From positions 806,001 through 870,000 of the forward strand of contig NZ_SZQJ01000005.1 of assembly GCF_013369335.1 (NCBI RefSeq): a stretch of DNA of 64,000 nucleotides, written 5' to 3'. Position numbers and translations under genes: made by a program. Shown here in pieces: positions 28,006 through 37,587 of the stretch. Source of the DNA: Vibrio sp. JPW-9-11-11. GTDB lineage: Bacteria; Pseudomonadota; Gammaproteobacteria; Enterobacterales; Vibrionaceae. The notes below the pieces were generated by a model. It saw only the letters and a program-made list of their open reading frames with translations, had not been told where the DNA came from and did no database searches. How positions within the stretch are numbered: position 1 is the stretch's first letter; every line of letters starts with the position of its first letter.

Positions 28006-28971
28006 ATGGTGAACTCGACTTTCTCTGCCCACCTCGCTCACAACCCCGATTTGATGCACAGCGTTTTTGAAGCATTACCAGAGCCGACCTTCCTTATCGA
28101 TAAGTCAGGGACGTATGTCGAAGCCTGGGGAGGTCAAGACAAGAAACGACACCACGATCCAGCGGCGCTAATAGGGCTCAATCAGTACCAAGTGCTGCCC
28201 CCCGACAAAGCCATTTGGTTTAGCCAAGTGATTGTCGATGTATTAGACAGTCAGCGGCCGTCTGAACTCGAGTATAGCTTAGATCCCAAAGCGCTCCCCT
28301 GCTTTAAAGGTATGGATGGACCAAGAGAAGTGCAGCACTTTAGTGCATTGGTCATCCCCTTGCCTGAGACTTCCTTAGTATTGTGGACGGTTAGAAATAT
28401 CACCGAATACAAAAAAGCACTCGAAACGATGGCCGAGCAACAACTCGAACTAGAAAAACGTACCTATGTCGACCACCTCACGCAAGTTTACAATCGCTAT
28501 GCTCTCGATTCGTTGCTTCCCGATGCGATTGAACTTGCCAAAGTGAAGCTCACTGGCTGCGCCGTTTTGATGATCGATGTGGACTGTTTTAAGGAGTACA
28601 ACGATTTTTATGGTCACCTCAAAGGCGATGAGGTACTCAAAGCCATCAGTCATGCCATTGTGCGGTGGTCGTCAAGTCGAGAGCTCTGTTTTCGGTACGG
28701 CGGCGACGAGTTTCTCGTTTTTATGCCTAAGGTATCTCAATCAGAATGCTTGGCCCGTGCCCATCAACTCCAGCAAGAGATAAAAGCGCTGGCAATCGCC
28801 CATCGAGCCTCTTGTGTCGAGGATTACCTGACTGCAACCATCGGCATTCAGCACTGTGCTTTAGTGCCAGAGCATATGGATGCCGAACAACTGATCGCCA
28901 TTGCCGACAAAGCCCTGTTTTATGCCAAAAGTCGGCAAAGGGGCTCTATTCATCAATTGAGCGAAAAATAA
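28006..28971 (+). CDS. PAS-like diguanylate cyclase (GGDEF)
   Basis: A 321-residue cytoplasmic protein. Residues about 14-135 form a PAS-like sensor (SVFEALPEPTFLIDKSGTYV, ending VLWTVRNITEYKKA), a coiled-coil linker follows, and a GGDEF domain starts near 155. The active motif GGDEF is at 232-236. The RxxD inhibitory site is absent: positions 223-226 read SSRE. It should synthesise cyclic di-GMP without the usual product feedback. It sits beside the moa operon in a convergent orientation, as VC1029 does in V. cholerae to my recollection. Confidence 0.87.
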   Translation: MVNSTFSAHLAHNPDLMHSVFEALPEPTFLIDKSGTYVEAWGGQDKKRHHDPAALIGLNQYQVLPPDKAIWFSQVIVDVLDSQRPSELEYSLDPKALPCFKGMDGPREVQHFSALVIPLPETSLVLWTVRNITEYKKALETMAEQQLELEKRTYVDHLTQVYNRYALDSLLPDAIELAKVKLTGCAVLMIDVDCFKEYNDFYGHLKGDEVLKAISHAIVRWSSSRELCFRYGGDEFLVFMPKVSQSECLARAHQLQQEIKALAIAHRASCVEDYLTATIGIQHCALVPEHMDAEQLIAIADKALFYAKSRQRGSIHQLSEK

Positions 28972-28999
28972 AAAAGCTCCCTCATGCTTGGGAGCTTTC
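28971..28999 (-). terminator. moa operon terminator
   Basis: AAAGCTCCC / GGGAGCTTT around TCATGCTT, with a long A run on the plus strand serving as U tract for the minus-strand moa transcript. Confidence 0.8.
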
Positions 29000-29013
29000 G
29001 ATAGTATTAAGTT

Positions 29014-29469
29014 TTAGCACTGCCAGCGTTTGGCCGCTTGTGCGTCAGAATCACGCGATTCAACCCAGCGCGATGACTCTGTCGTGCGCTCTTTTTTCCA
29101 AAATGGCGCTTTGGTTTTAAGAAAGTCCATAATAAATTCACACGCTTCAAACGCCGCACCACGATGAGCACTTGAGACACCGACAAACACGATCTGGTCA
29201 CCAATGTCTAAGTCACCAATCCGATGAATTATACGGGTTCGGAGTAACGGCCAGCGCTGTTCCGCTTGATCGCAAATCTCACTCAACGCTTTTTCTGTCA
29301 TTCCCGGGTAATGCTCAAGCGATAGGCCAGTGACGCTATCGCCTAGATTCATATCACGTACTTTACCAACAAAGGTCACCACTGCGCCCGCAGAGGCGCC
29401 CTCGGCTAAGGAATGGTATTCGTCACCAACATTAAAATCATCGCGAGAGACTAAGACTCGACTCTTCAT
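29014..29469 (-). CDS. moaE: Molybdopterin synthase catalytic subunit
   Basis: A 151-residue MoaE that, with MoaD, converts precursor Z (cPMP) to molybdopterin. It begins MKSRVLVSRDDFNVGDEY and contains VTFVGKVRDMNLGDSV, LEHYPGMTEKAL, RIIHRIGDLDIGD and the catalytic Lys region FLKTKAPFWKKE. ATG 29469 starts one base after the moaD stop codon, with GGAGG inside the moaD end; an in-frame extension to 29511 lies within moaD and is rejected. Last gene of moaABCDE. Confidence 0.96.
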   Translation of the reverse strand: MKSRVLVSRDDFNVGDEYHSLAEGASAGAVVTFVGKVRDMNLGDSVTGLSLEHYPGMTEKALSEICDQAEQRWPLLRTRIIHRIGDLDIGDQIVFVGVSSAHRGAAFEACEFIMDFLKTKAPFWKKERTTESSRWVESRDSDAQAAKRWQC

Positions 29470-29470
29470 C

Positions 29471-29716
29471 TTAACCTCCAGTGACGGGCGGGAAAAAGGC
29501 CACTTCATCACCGGGTTTTACAGCATGGTCGAGAGGCACAATGGATTGATTGACAGCCGCAAGCAGCTTACCGGGCTCTAGCGCTAAGTCCCATTTACCT
29601 GGCTGTTGTACAAGGTGGCTTCTGACTTGCTCAACGGTAGCAAACTCACCCGTTAGCTCAAGTTCATCGACGCCAACCAGCTCACGAGTTTGGGCAAAAA
29701 AGAGTACTTTAATCAT
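29471..29716 (-). CDS. moaD: Molybdopterin synthase sulfur carrier subunit
   Basis: An 81-residue ubiquitin-like protein ending in the Gly-Gly tail (FFPPVTGG) that is thiocarboxylated and donates sulfur to cPMP on MoaE. It begins [15 protein letters not shown]. It overlaps moaC by four bases and directly precedes moaE, an arrangement suggesting translational coupling. Confidence 0.95.
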   Translation of the reverse strand: MIKVLFFAQTRELVGVDELELTGEFATVEQVRSHLVQQPGKWDLALEPGKLLAAVNQSIVPLDHAVKPGDEVAFFPPVTGG

Positions 29717-30195
29717 GCTTCTACCTTAAAGTGGCCAGACTTGCCGCCTGTTTTTTCTAATAAACGTATTTGACCAATTACCATGTCTTTTTGCACGGCT
29801 TTACACATATCATAAATGGTCAACGCCGCCACAGACGCAGCCGTTAATGCTTCCATCTCAACGCCGGTTTTGCCCGCTAACTTACATACAGATTCGATAC
29901 GCACCATATTCTGAGCTTCTATTGCCTCCAACTGCACTTCGACCTTGGATAGTAATAGCGGGTGACAAAGCGGAATCAGATCCCAGGTTTTCTTAGCGGC
30001 TTGAATCCCCGCAATACGTGCCGTAGCAAACACGTCCCCTTTGTGGTGTTGTCCAGAAACAATCAACTGCAAAGTTTCAGGCGCCATATGCACAAATGCT
30101 TCGGCACGGGCTTCTCGGACCGTTTCAGCCTTTGCAGACACATCGACCATATTCGCCTCACCAGAGGCATTGATGTGGGTAAAGTCATTCATCAC
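29713..30195 (-). CDS. moaC: Cyclic pyranopterin monophosphate synthase
   Basis: A 160-residue MoaC that converts the MoaA product 3',8-cH2GTP to cPMP. Diagnostic segments are [68 protein letters not shown] and MCKAVQKDM with its catalytic lysines. An ATG at 30192 is an equally possible start. It follows moaB by 10 bases. Confidence 0.96.
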   Translation of the reverse strand: MMNDFTHINASGEANMVDVSAKAETVREARAEAFVHMAPETLQLIVSGQHHKGDVFATARIAGIQAAKKTWDLIPLCHPLLLSKVEVQLEAIEAQNMVRIESVCKLAGKTGVEMEALTAASVAALTIYDMCKAVQKDMVIGQIRLLEKTGGKSGHFKVEA

Positions 30196-30205
30196 TGCAT
30201 CCTAA

Positions 30206-30718
30206 TTACACGGCTAGGTGAGGCATAAAATTACAAGGGCGATGACTGGCATCCAGTTGCTGCTTGATGATTTTGGTCCAACCCGTGCGACACGCGCCAG
30301 TCGAGCCCGGCATGGCGAAAATCACGGTATGATTGGCAAAACCCGCGATAGCACGCGATTGGATGGTTGAAGTACCAATTTCTTCGTATGAAACCATACG
30401 AAACAGCTCGCCAAAACCTTCCACCTCTTTATCGAATAGTGGTTTTAATGCCTCTGGCGTACTGTCACGAGAGGTAAAACCTGTGCCACCGGTAATCATC
30501 ACAGCTTGAACACTTTCATCGGCAATCCACTGTGACACTATGGCGCGAATCTTATACATGTCATCGATAACAATTTGCTTATCGACCACTTTATGCCCTG
30601 CTTCTTTAGCTTGATCCACAAGGTAGCCGCCCGAGGTATCATTCTCTTCGGTGCGTGTATCTGAAACCGTCAGTACTGCAATGTTTGCTGGTTGAAATTT
30701 GCTTTCTGCGTGACCCAT
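30206..30718 (-). CDS. moaB: Molybdenum cofactor biosynthesis protein B
   Basis: A 170-residue MogA/MoaB-fold protein. It has [37 protein letters not shown] (the molybdopterin-binding GGTG loop) and [14 protein letters not shown]. MoaB-type proteins adenylate or bind molybdopterin; in E. coli its role is dispensable. ATG 30718 ([11 protein letters not shown]) is chosen as the family's start over the ATG at 30739. Second gene of the operon. Confidence 0.94.
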   Translation of the reverse strand: MGHAESKFQPANIAVLTVSDTRTEENDTSGGYLVDQAKEAGHKVVDKQIVIDDMYKIRAIVSQWIADESVQAVMITGGTGFTSRDSTPEALKPLFDKEVEGFGELFRMVSYEEIGTSTIQSRAIAGFANHTVIFAMPGSTGACRTGWTKIIKQQLDASHRPCNFMPHLAV

Positions 30719-30788
30719 TTGTTCACCTATTTTAATCAAAGAACTCGCCTGTTAAACGTACTGTTTAAAGACCAAAAATATCAATATA

Positions 30789-31778
30789 TTAACCGCCGAT
30801 GGACGCCAAGTGTGGTGTCATCCCTGAGTTACCATCGTGAAGGAAGTGACTGACCGACTTAGTTTGCAACTGCGACTGAATGCGCTCAATCAACGCACCT
30901 TGCTGCTGTTCGTGCTCAAGCAGATCACGCAGTTCTACACCTTGTTCACCAAATAGGCACAAGTGCAGCTTTCCGGTCGCGGAGACGCGAAGGCGGTTGC
31001 AACTCGCACAAAAGTCTTTTTCATAGGGCATGATAAGACCAATTTCCCCTTCATAATCGGGGTGAACAAACACTTGAGCGGGACCATCATTATTGGCTCG
31101 AACCTTTAACAACCAGCCGTTTGCGATCAGTTGATTGCGAATCGCCACTCCAGAGACGTGATGACGTTGGAACAGTTGGTCCATTTCCCCCGTCTGCATT
31201 AGTTCTATAAAACGCAGTTGAATCGGTCTATCTTTAATCCATTTGAGAAACGCTGGTAACTCATGAGCGTTGAGATCTTTCATCAACACCACATTCACTT
31301 TGACCTGCTCATAGCCAACTTCAAAAGCGCGGTCTATCCCTTGCATCACCTGAGTAAACTTGTTTTCACCCGTGATCTGATGGAACATGCGCGGATCTAG
31401 GCTATCAACACTGACATTAATATGCGTCAGACCAGCTTCTTGCCACTGTGCGACCTGCTTGGCCATACGGTAGCCGTTAGTGGTTGTCGCAACCTTTTCG
31501 ATCCCAGGCGTTGAAGCGACCGTCGCAATAATCTGATTAAAGTCTTTGCGCAGGCTGGGCTCCCCCCCAGTGATACGTACTTTTGACGTACCACACTCGG
31601 CAAAGGCACTGACTACACGTTGAATTTCGGGTAGAGATAAAAAGGATGAGTTTTTCTGCCCCGAAGGTTGATAACCATCAGGCAGGCAATATGTGCATTT
31701 AAAGTTACAAACGTCTGTAACAGAGAGTCGCAAATAATAAAACTTGCGATGGAATCTATCTTCGAATTGTTGCGCCAC
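30789..31778 (-). CDS. moaA: GTP 3',8-cyclase
   Basis: A 329-residue radical SAM enzyme that starts molybdopterin synthesis from GTP. The radical SAM cysteines are in CNFKCTYC, and the second [4Fe-4S] cluster near the C terminus uses [18 protein letters not shown]. It ends in the Gly-Gly tail (LASIGG) typical of MoaA. GTG 31778 is the start: AAAGG is 6 bases upstream and the alignment to E. coli MoaA, also 329 residues, begins here; TTG 31793 would extend into the riboswitch. Confidence 0.97.
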   Translation of the reverse strand: MAQQFEDRFHRKFYYLRLSVTDVCNFKCTYCLPDGYQPSGQKNSSFLSLPEIQRVVSAFAECGTSKVRITGGEPSLRKDFNQIIATVASTPGIEKVATTTNGYRMAKQVAQWQEAGLTHINVSVDSLDPRMFHQITGENKFTQVMQGIDRAFEVGYEQVKVNVVLMKDLNAHELPAFLKWIKDRPIQLRFIELMQTGEMDQLFQRHHVSGVAIRNQLIANGWLLKVRANNDGPAQVFVHPDYEGEIGLIMPYEKDFCASCNRLRVSATGKLHLCLFGEQGVELRDLLEHEQQQGALIERIQSQLQTKSVSHFLHDGNSGMTPHLASIGG

Positions 31779-31784
31779 GGAACA

Positions 31785-31930
31785 CCTTTCCAAACACGGG
31801 AGGCATAATCATTTCCAATTATGCCCTTGTGACGGTATGTCACTGGCTCAGTCAGCGTATTCATTGTGAACTTAGCCTACTGAGCTCGGAGCTATGGCAA
31901 CTACCTATTCGCGGTAGTAGCTGGGTATTA
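31785..31930 (-). ncRNA. Molybdenum cofactor (Moco) riboswitch
   Basis: The moaA leader on the minus strand carries the conserved end of the E. coli moaA Moco RNA as I remember it: AGGGC, a hairpin (GCATAAT / ATTATGC around TGGAAATG), then GCCTCCCGTGTTTGGAAAGG, which runs into the ribosome site. Upstream are further pairs, GTGAC/GTCAC and CTACT/GGTAG. In E. coli the RNA lowers moa expression when cofactor is plentiful by hiding the ribosome site. The left boundary is approximate. Confidence 0.85.
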
Positions 31931-32069
31931 AAATACTTAATAATTATGTGTGATTCCAGCCCACAAACGAAAAAATCGTGCTTAGGGCGCAAATTACCTC
32001 ATAATGAGTATTTAATATGAATACAATATTCTAAATTGTAGTTGGTTATGACAAAAATAGAAGCTCAGC

Positions 32070-32957
32070 ATGACACTTTACGCTAGCAAAAAAATAGTCG
32101 CCGTAGGTGGAGGTCACGGCCTCGGTCGGATGCTCGCGGCACTCAAAGACTTTGGTTCCAATGCAACTGGCATCGTCGCAACAACCGATAATGGCGGGTC
32201 GACGGGTAGGATTCGTAACTGCCAAGGTGGCATTGCTTGGGGAGATACCCGTAACTGTATCAATCAGTTAATTACGGAGCCTTCGATTAGTTCCATGATG
32301 TTTGAATACCGCTTCAAGGGAACAGGTGAATTAGATGGACACAACTTAGGCAATTTAATGCTCACTGCGCTCGATAACCTTTCCGTGCGTCCACTCGATG
32401 CCACCAACCTGATCCGCAATATGCTCAAAGTCGACGTCAATATTATTCCCATGTCGGAGTACCCTTCAGATTTGAAAGCGCTCGCTGGCAACGGACAGTG
32501 GGTAACAGGCGAAACAAATGTCGATGAAATGCCAGACAAATTGATTCGCCTTGATTTAGAACCAGAAGTACCTGCGACCAAAGAGGGCGTACTAGCGATA
32601 GAGCAGGCCGATGCGATTATTCTCGGCCCGGGGAGCTTTCTCACCAGCATTATGCCGCCTCTACTTCTTGCCGAAGTGGGACGTGCCATCGCCAGTAACC
32701 GCAAGGCTCTCTTGATCTTTGTCGAGAACTTATCACCAGAATTTGGCCCTGCTGGCAAAATGAGTTTAGAAGAGAAGCTTGGTTGGTGCGAACGGGCCTG
32801 TCACGGTCGTCGAATAGACGTAGTGTTAGGCGACGAACCACACCCTGAATTAACACAATGGAACTGTGTCACAACGCCACTCGCCTCAACCAATCGAGAT
32901 TGGCGGCATGACCGTACTAAACTGCAACAAGCGATCGAGAGCTTACTTGCCGACTAA
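32070..32957 (+). CDS. yvcK: YvcK-type UDP-GlcNAc-binding protein (CofD superfamily)
   Basis: A 295-residue protein of the UPF0052/YvcK group. The nucleotide-binding start is KIVAVGGGHGLGRML (about 7-21), followed by TTDNGGSTGRIRN and GIAWGDTRNCI; the middle has LDGHNLGNLMLTAL and IILGPGSFLTSIMP. In Bacillus, YvcK binds UDP-GlcNAc and affects cell wall and carbon metabolism; the role in vibrios is unclear. It is convergent with luxU, overlapping its end by 15 bases, and sits next to moaA as in V. cholerae. Confidence 0.87.
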   Translation: MTLYASKKIVAVGGGHGLGRMLAALKDFGSNATGIVATTDNGGSTGRIRNCQGGIAWGDTRNCINQLITEPSISSMMFEYRFKGTGELDGHNLGNLMLTALDNLSVRPLDATNLIRNMLKVDVNIIPMSEYPSDLKALAGNGQWVTGETNVDEMPDKLIRLDLEPEVPATKEGVLAIEQADAIILGPGSFLTSIMPPLLLAEVGRAIASNRKALLIFVENLSPEFGPAGKMSLEEKLGWCERACHGRRIDVVLGDEPHPELTQWNCVTTPLASTNRDWRHDRTKLQQAIESLLAD

Positions 32958-33284
32958 CTGTTGATATCTCTGCTCGGTTTGCTGTAGCAGAGATAGCATC
33001 TGCTGCTTGTCTTGCTCTGAGTCTAAAGCCTCGCCGGCTTTCGCTCGCGAGTCTAACTCTACCGAATAGTGGCGTAATGCCTCCGCTCCAAAACTTGCCG
33101 CGCTGCTTTTTAGTGCATGGCTAATCTCTTGCAAATAAGCGTCTTGATCTTGGCTTCCCTGACTGGATAAGGTTGAAATGTAGTTTCTCAGTTCACCAAG
33201 AAAAATCTCCAGTAATACGGGGACATTCTCTTGGCCAATTTCATTAGCCAATCTGTCTATCTTCGCTTGCTCTAATATGTCCAC
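32943..33284 (-). CDS. luxU: Quorum-sensing phosphorelay protein LuxU
   Basis: A 113-residue histidine phosphotransfer protein. The phosphorylated histidine is His56 in QEISHALKSSAASFGA, matching H58 of V. harveyi LuxU. It relays phosphate from hybrid sensor kinases to LuxO. GTG 33284 is the start: it overlaps the luxO stop codon (TAGTG), with AAGGAAG 8 bases upstream inside luxO. This one-base overlap implies translational coupling and fixed LuxO:LuxU ratios. Confidence 0.95.
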   Translation of the reverse strand: MDILEQAKIDRLANEIGQENVPVLLEIFLGELRNYISTLSSQGSQDQDAYLQEISHALKSSAASFGAEALRHYSVELDSRAKAGEALDSEQDKQQMLSLLQQTEQRYQQLVGK

Positions 33285-34678
33285 TATTGCACTTCCTTCG
33301 CGTTCCAAGATTGTAATTTACGATAGATAGTCGACGGACTCACATCCAAGTATCCTGCGGCTTTAGGAATGTTACCATCGCACGCTTTGATCGCCTGCTC
33401 GATCGCATTTTTTTCTGTCAGCCATAATGGAAAAATATCCTGAACAGAGACGGTGTCATTGGTTGTCAACGCCACACGAATTTCGCTCTTTGCAGGCTGG
33501 TTGAGCGGGGGTGGCAGCATGTCTAGGGTAATTTCACGACCATTATTGAGCACGACAACATTGCGCAACACATTTTGCAGTTGGCGTACATTTCCCGGCC
33601 ACTCATAACGCGCAAAACGCTCGACCACTTCCGGCGCTAAACGGACAAAATCTTTTCCTTCTTCTTTAGACATATAGCCAAGCAACGAATAGGCTATCTC
33701 AATAATATCATCACCACGCTCCCTCAAAGGGGGTAAATGCAATGGGATAACATACAAACGATAGTAGAGATCCTCACGAAAACGCCCTTCTTCCACCTCT
33801 TTCCAAGGGTCTCGGTTGGTGGCGCACACAAAGCGCACGTCGACACTTTTCATCTTCGACGAGCCGACTTTTTGAAACGTCCCCGTTTGAATAAAGCGCA
33901 ATAGCTTAGTTTGTAGGTCTAAGTCCATCTCACACAGTTCATCCAAGAACAAAGTGCCGCCGTCGGCGAGCTCCGCAGCCCCTTGCCTATCAGTGGCAGC
34001 ACCGGTAAACGCGCCTTTAACGTGACCAAATAGCTCACTTTCAATCAAATCTTTGGGAATAGCGGCACAGTTAATCGCAATAAATGGCTTATCACCGCGT
34101 TTACTGGTGGCATGGATCGCCTCAGCACAGACTTCTTTACCCGTACCACTTTCACCAGTAATGAAAATACTGGCTTTACTGCTTGCGGCTGAATCGATAG
34201 TGCGATAAACCGCTTGCATGGTCTGGCTACTGCCAATAAACCCTTGATAACCTTGGCTACCTGACTTATCAGCCTCATTTTTTAGTTTGTTCGCTTTGCG
34301 CAGCGCATTGTTCACGGTCACGCGCAATCGGTCAGCTTCACAGGGCTTAATCAAAAAGTCTTGAGCACCATGGCGCATCGCCTCTACCGCGGTGTCGATA
34401 GAGCCGTGTGCAGTCATAAAAATAACGGGCACATCGGGATTTTTCTCTTTTACTGCATGAAGGACATCCATCCCTGTCATATCAGGCAGACGTAAATCAA
34501 GTAGGATAAGATCGGGAGTGCGGAAATTGAGGCTCTCTATCGCGTCACGTCCTGTGCCGACAATATTGATGTCTATTTGTAGTGGTGTCAGATACGATCG
34601 ATACAACGCCGCGACTGACGCCGTATCTTCTACCATCAACAAATATTTCGCTTTTTGAGCATCGAGTACTTGTTGCAT
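33284..34678 (-). CDS. luxO: Quorum-sensing sigma54-dependent response regulator LuxO
   Basis: A 464-residue NtrC-type regulator. The receiver domain has its phosphorylated aspartate at D61 ([11 protein letters not shown]), the AAA+ domain has Walker A GESGTGKE at 175-182 and the sigma54 contact loop GAFTGA at 222-227, and a Fis-type helix-turn-helix ends the protein ([16 protein letters not shown]). At low cell density LuxO-P activates the Qrr RNA genes. A qrr gene and a perfect LuxO box lie directly upstream on the other strand, the standard Vibrio arrangement. Confidence 0.97.
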   Translation of the reverse strand: MQQVLDAQKAKYLLMVEDTASVAALYRSYLTPLQIDINIVGTGRDAIESLNFRTPDLILLDLRLPDMTGMDVLHAVKEKNPDVPVIFMTAHGSIDTAVEAMRHGAQDFLIKPCEADRLRVTVNNALRKANKLKNEADKSGSQGYQGFIGSSQTMQAVYRTIDSAASSKASIFITGESGTGKEVCAEAIHATSKRGDKPFIAINCAAIPKDLIESELFGHVKGAFTGAATDRQGAAELADGGTLFLDELCEMDLDLQTKLLRFIQTGTFQKVGSSKMKSVDVRFVCATNRDPWKEVEEGRFREDLYYRLYVIPLHLPPLRERGDDIIEIAYSLLGYMSKEEGKDFVRLAPEVVERFARYEWPGNVRQLQNVLRNVVVLNNGREITLDMLPPPLNQPAKSEIRVALTTNDTVSVQDIFPLWLTEKNAIEQAIKACDGNIPKAAGYLDVSPSTIYRKLQSWNAKEVQ

Positions 34679-34727
34679 AACCTAGCCGTTTTATATTTGC
34701 ATTCTGTGTAAATGATTGCATTCAGCT

Positions 34728-34740
34728 TTGCATTTTGCAA
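34728..34740. promoter_or_regulatory. LuxO binding site
   Basis: TTGCATTTTGCAA fits the LuxO consensus TTGCA-WWW-TGCAA and lies about 100 bases before the qrr start and 50 from luxO. Two weaker TTGCATT words at 34698 and 34717 may be part of the same enhancer. Confidence 0.85.
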
Positions 34741-34802
34741 ACATTTTACAAAAAAAGCCGCTTTGGACCCGCAAAAGCCCTTAATTAGGGCCAATTAACG
34801 AC

Positions 34803-34818
34803 TGGCACACTCTATGCT
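34803..34818 (+). promoter_or_regulatory. Sigma54 promoter of qrr1
   Basis: TGGCACACTCTATGCT has the GG and GC elements 12 bases apart that define -24/-12 promoters. Counting 12 bases on from the -12 element puts the start at T34829, exactly the first base of the conserved Qrr RNA. Confidence 0.9.
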
Positions 34819-34828
34819 ACTTTTCTTT

Positions 34829-34924
34829 TGACCCTTCTGGGTCACCTAGCCAACTGACGTTGTTAGTGAACTTAGTATTCACAAATAACAGCCAATAGAA
34901 GCCATTTCTATTGGCTATTTTTTT
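34829..34924 (+). ncRNA. qrr1: Quorum-regulatory small RNA Qrr1
   Basis: A gene of about 96 bases that starts TGACCCTTCTGGGTCACC, giving the first short hairpin, and contains the invariant Qrr core CTAGCCAACTGACGTTGTTA used for base pairing with luxR/hapR-type mRNAs. It ends in a terminator (GCCAATAGAA / TTCTATTGGC plus T run). With Hfq, Qrr RNAs repress the high-density master regulator and activate aphA. Position divergent from luxO identifies it as Qrr1. Confidence 0.95.
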
Positions 34925-34932
34925 GCTGCATA

Positions 34933-36966
34933 CTAACTATTAGCAATAAAGCGTTGGCGGAGCTGGTCAATTTGGTCGCGTTTCTCTGCCGCCAATTCAA
35001 ACTCCAAGTCTTGCGCGTGCTGATACATCTGAGCTTCCAGCTTACGGATCTCTTTATCCAATTCTTGTGGCGACATCGCTTGGTAGCTTTGTGACGGCTC
35101 GGCCACTTTAGCCAGCGGTACCGCTTTACTGGTTCGCTGCTTCTTACTCTTAGTGATATCCCCCAGCTCCATAATGTCTTTGATGTTACGCTTAAGAGCT
35201 TGAGGTTCAATGCCCATTTCTTGGTTGTAGGCTTGCTGTTTTTCACGACGTCGGTTGGTTTCGTCCATCGCTTTTTGCATCGACTTTGTCACTCTATCAG
35301 CATAGAGAATCGCTTTACCGGCGACATTTCGTGCCGCGCGGCCAATGGTTTGGATCAATGAGCGTTCTGAACGTAAGAAGCCTTCTTTATCTGCGTCAAG
35401 TATTGCAACTAAGGAAACTTCAGGCATATCTAGCCCTTCTCGCAATAAGTTAATCCCGACCAAAACATCAAACTCACCCAAACGCAGATCTCGGATAATC
35501 TCGACCCGCTCCACGGTATCGATATCAGAGTGCAAGTACCTGACCTTGACTTCATGTTCGGTAAGATACTCGGTCAAATCTTCCGCCATTCGCTTGGTTA
35601 ACGTGGTTACCAATACTCGCTCATCTTTTGCTGCCCGAATCCGGATCTCGGACAGCAAATCGTCAACTTGCGTCGCTACCGGACGTACTTCTAATTCTGG
35701 GTCGAGTAGCCCGGTAGGGCGAACCACTTGATCCGCTATGTCACTCGCCGATTTTTCCAGCTCATAATTGCCTGGTGTGGCAGACACAAAAATAGTCTGC
35801 GGCGCCAAAGCCTCAAACTCTTCGAATTTTAACGGGCGATTATCCAATGCCGACGGCAAGCGAAAGCCAAACTCAACCAAAGTTTCCTTGCGTGAACGGT
35901 CGCCTTTATACATAGCGCCAATCTGTGGCACGGTGACGTGAGATTCATCGATGATCAAAAGACCATCATGGGGCAGATAGTCGAACAGAGTCGGTGGCGG
36001 CTCCCCCTCATTTCGCCCACTTAAATAACGCGAGTAGTTTTCAATACCGGAACAAAAACCCAGCTCATTCATCATTTCAATATCGAATTGAGTACGTTGA
36101 GAAATCCGTTGTTCCTCGAGCAGTTTGTTGTTGTCTAGTAGATGCTTTTTACGCGCTTCTAGCTCTAGTTTAATCTGTTCGACCGCCTCGAGCATGCGAT
36201 CGCGCGGGGTAACGTAATGGGTTTTAGGATAGATGGTATATCGAGCTAGATCGCGTTGTTTAACGACCCCGGTCAAAGGGTCAAATACGCTGATACAGTC
36301 GATTTCATCATCAAACATCTCGATACGCACCGCGTCTTGATCTGATTCAGCCGGAAAGATATCGATGACTTCTCCACGAACACGAAACTGACCACGTTCA
36401 AATGCCACATCGTTACGGCTGTATTGCAACTCTGCCAAACGGCGCAAGATATCACGCTGGTCGATCATGTCACCACGCCGAATATGCAACATCATCTTTA
36501 AATAGGACTCTGGATCGCCCAAACCATAAATCGCCGATACTGAGGCAACAATAATGGCATCCTTTCGTTCTAGTAACGCTTTGGTCGCAGAGAGACGCAT
36601 CTGCTCAATGTGTGAGTTAACCGAGGCGTCTTTTTCGATGAATGTATCTGTGGTGGGAACATACGCTTCGGGCTGATAATAATCATAATATGAGACAAAA
36701 TATTCGACCGCATTGTTGGGGAAAAATGACTTCATTTCTCCGTACAATTGAGCAGCTAGTGTTTTGTTCGGAGCGAGCAGAATGGCAGGGCGTTGTGCAT
36801 TTGCAATCACATTGGCAAGAGTAAAAGTCTTACCGGACCCTGTCACCCCCAACAAAGTTTGATGGGCAAGGCCGGCATCTAGCCCTTCGATCAGTTGTTT
36901 TATCGCGGTAGGTTGATCACCAGAGGGCTGATAATCTGAAACCAAGTCGAATACTTTACTCATCAC
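34933..36966 (-). CDS. uvrB: Excinuclease ABC subunit B
   Basis: A 677-residue DNA repair helicase-like ATPase of the UvrABC nucleotide excision system. Walker A is [14 protein letters not shown] (about 39-52), the beta-hairpin region is [12 protein letters not shown], the DEAD-like box is DESHVT, and helicase motif VI is QTIGRAARN. The C-terminal UVR domain that contacts UvrC is complete ([10 protein letters not shown]). ATG 36963 is an equally good start. A LexA box lies 40 bases upstream, indicating SOS control. Confidence 0.97.
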   Translation of the reverse strand: MMSKVFDLVSDYQPSGDQPTAIKQLIEGLDAGLAHQTLLGVTGSGKTFTLANVIANAQRPAILLAPNKTLAAQLYGEMKSFFPNNAVEYFVSYYDYYQPEAYVPTTDTFIEKDASVNSHIEQMRLSATKALLERKDAIIVASVSAIYGLGDPESYLKMMLHIRRGDMIDQRDILRRLAELQYSRNDVAFERGQFRVRGEVIDIFPAESDQDAVRIEMFDDEIDCISVFDPLTGVVKQRDLARYTIYPKTHYVTPRDRMLEAVEQIKLELEARKKHLLDNNKLLEEQRISQRTQFDIEMMNELGFCSGIENYSRYLSGRNEGEPPPTLFDYLPHDGLLIIDESHVTVPQIGAMYKGDRSRKETLVEFGFRLPSALDNRPLKFEEFEALAPQTIFVSATPGNYELEKSASDIADQVVRPTGLLDPELEVRPVATQVDDLLSEIRIRAAKDERVLVTTLTKRMAEDLTEYLTEHEVKVRYLHSDIDTVERVEIIRDLRLGEFDVLVGINLLREGLDMPEVSLVAILDADKEGFLRSERSLIQTIGRAARNVAGKAILYADRVTKSMQKAMDETNRRREKQQAYNQEMGIEPQALKRNIKDIMELGDITKSKKQRTSKAVPLAKVAEPSQSYQAMSPQELDKEIRKLEAQMYQHAQDLEFELAAEKRDQIDQLRQRFIANS

Positions 36967-37006
36967 TTCTCTCTTGTTTGGATATCCAGCGGACGTTCTA
37001 TTGTGA

Positions 37007-37022
37007 CTGTATAGATATACAG
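37007..37022. promoter_or_regulatory. LexA (SOS) box of uvrB
   Basis: CTGTATAGATATACAG matches the consensus CTG-TATATATATA-CAG and is symmetrical except for the centre. It is 41 bases before the uvrB start codon. Confidence 0.9.
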
Positions 37023-37464
37023 ACTCAATAGTATAGAATGAAATTTATCGCTGTTTTTTGTTAAGTCGCACATAGTGGCTAGATCAATCATTTTAATCCT
37101 GATATCATGCTTGCCCTCGCTAGGGTTTGAGCCCTCAAAGTCCAAAAATATCACCCACAAGATATTCACATTCCATCAGGTTTTCACCAGATACCCACAA
37201 CCACTAACTGATGTAACTAAACGAGTTAATCTCAATAAAAAACATCACAACGCATTGATTTTATTGCATTCAACTAGCTATCACTGGTGGAATCAGCTTA
37301 ACGCTACCAACTATCAATTTATGCCCTAAAAAGATACCCAAAACCAACTCACACACTTATCCACAATTTTAGTGGATAAGTAAACATAGCCCTTACCCCG
37401 TAAGGGCTACAGAAAAGTAAAGTAAAAATATCGAGTTTTTTTTACTAATTTGCTTGATAAAATA
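37023..37464. other. Gene-free region between uvrB and tRNA-Asn with two perfect hairpins
   Basis: No coding gene is supported here; short frames lack ribosome sites and family likeness. Two perfect inverted repeats lie close together. ACTTATCCAC / GTGGATAAGT at 37355-37381 includes a consensus DnaA box (TTATCCACA, 37357-37365). TAGCCCTTAC / GTAAGGGCTA at 37387-37409 follows six bases later. Neither has a T run, so they are not ordinary terminators. The function is unknown. Confidence 0.5.
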
Positions 37465-37493
37465 TTGACACTACACTAACTGCTGGCTACTAT
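37465..37493 (+). promoter_or_regulatory. Promoter of tRNA-Asn
   Basis: TTGACA (37465-37470) and TACTAT (37488-37493) with a 17-base spacer, followed by a GC-rich discriminator (TCGCATCGC) as in stringently controlled stable RNA genes. The tRNA begins 18 bases after the -10 element. Confidence 0.8.
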
Positions 37494-37511
37494 TCGCATC
37501 GCTAACGCAAT

Positions 37512-37587
37512 TCCCCCTTAGTTCAGTTGGTAGAACGGCGGACTGTTAATCCGTATGTCGCAGGTTCGAGTCCCGCAGGGGGAGCCA
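37512..37587 (+). tRNA. tRNA-Asn (GTT)
   Basis: A complete 76-base tRNA: acceptor TCCCCCT pairs with AGGGGGA, the D arm contains AGTTCAGTTGGTAGAA, the anticodon loop is CTGTTAA, the T arm GCAGGTTCGAGTCCCGC, and the discriminator G with encoded CCA follows. A terminator stem lies 10 bases downstream. Confidence 0.98.

Noticed and set aside
37075..37329. Open frame of 84 codons between uvrB and tRNA-Asn
   Set aside because: No ribosome site or family likeness; unusual composition for a gene.
37357..37379. Replication origin suggested by facing DnaA boxes
   Set aside because: Only two boxes, no A+T-rich 13-mers, and no dnaA, gidA or parAB nearby.
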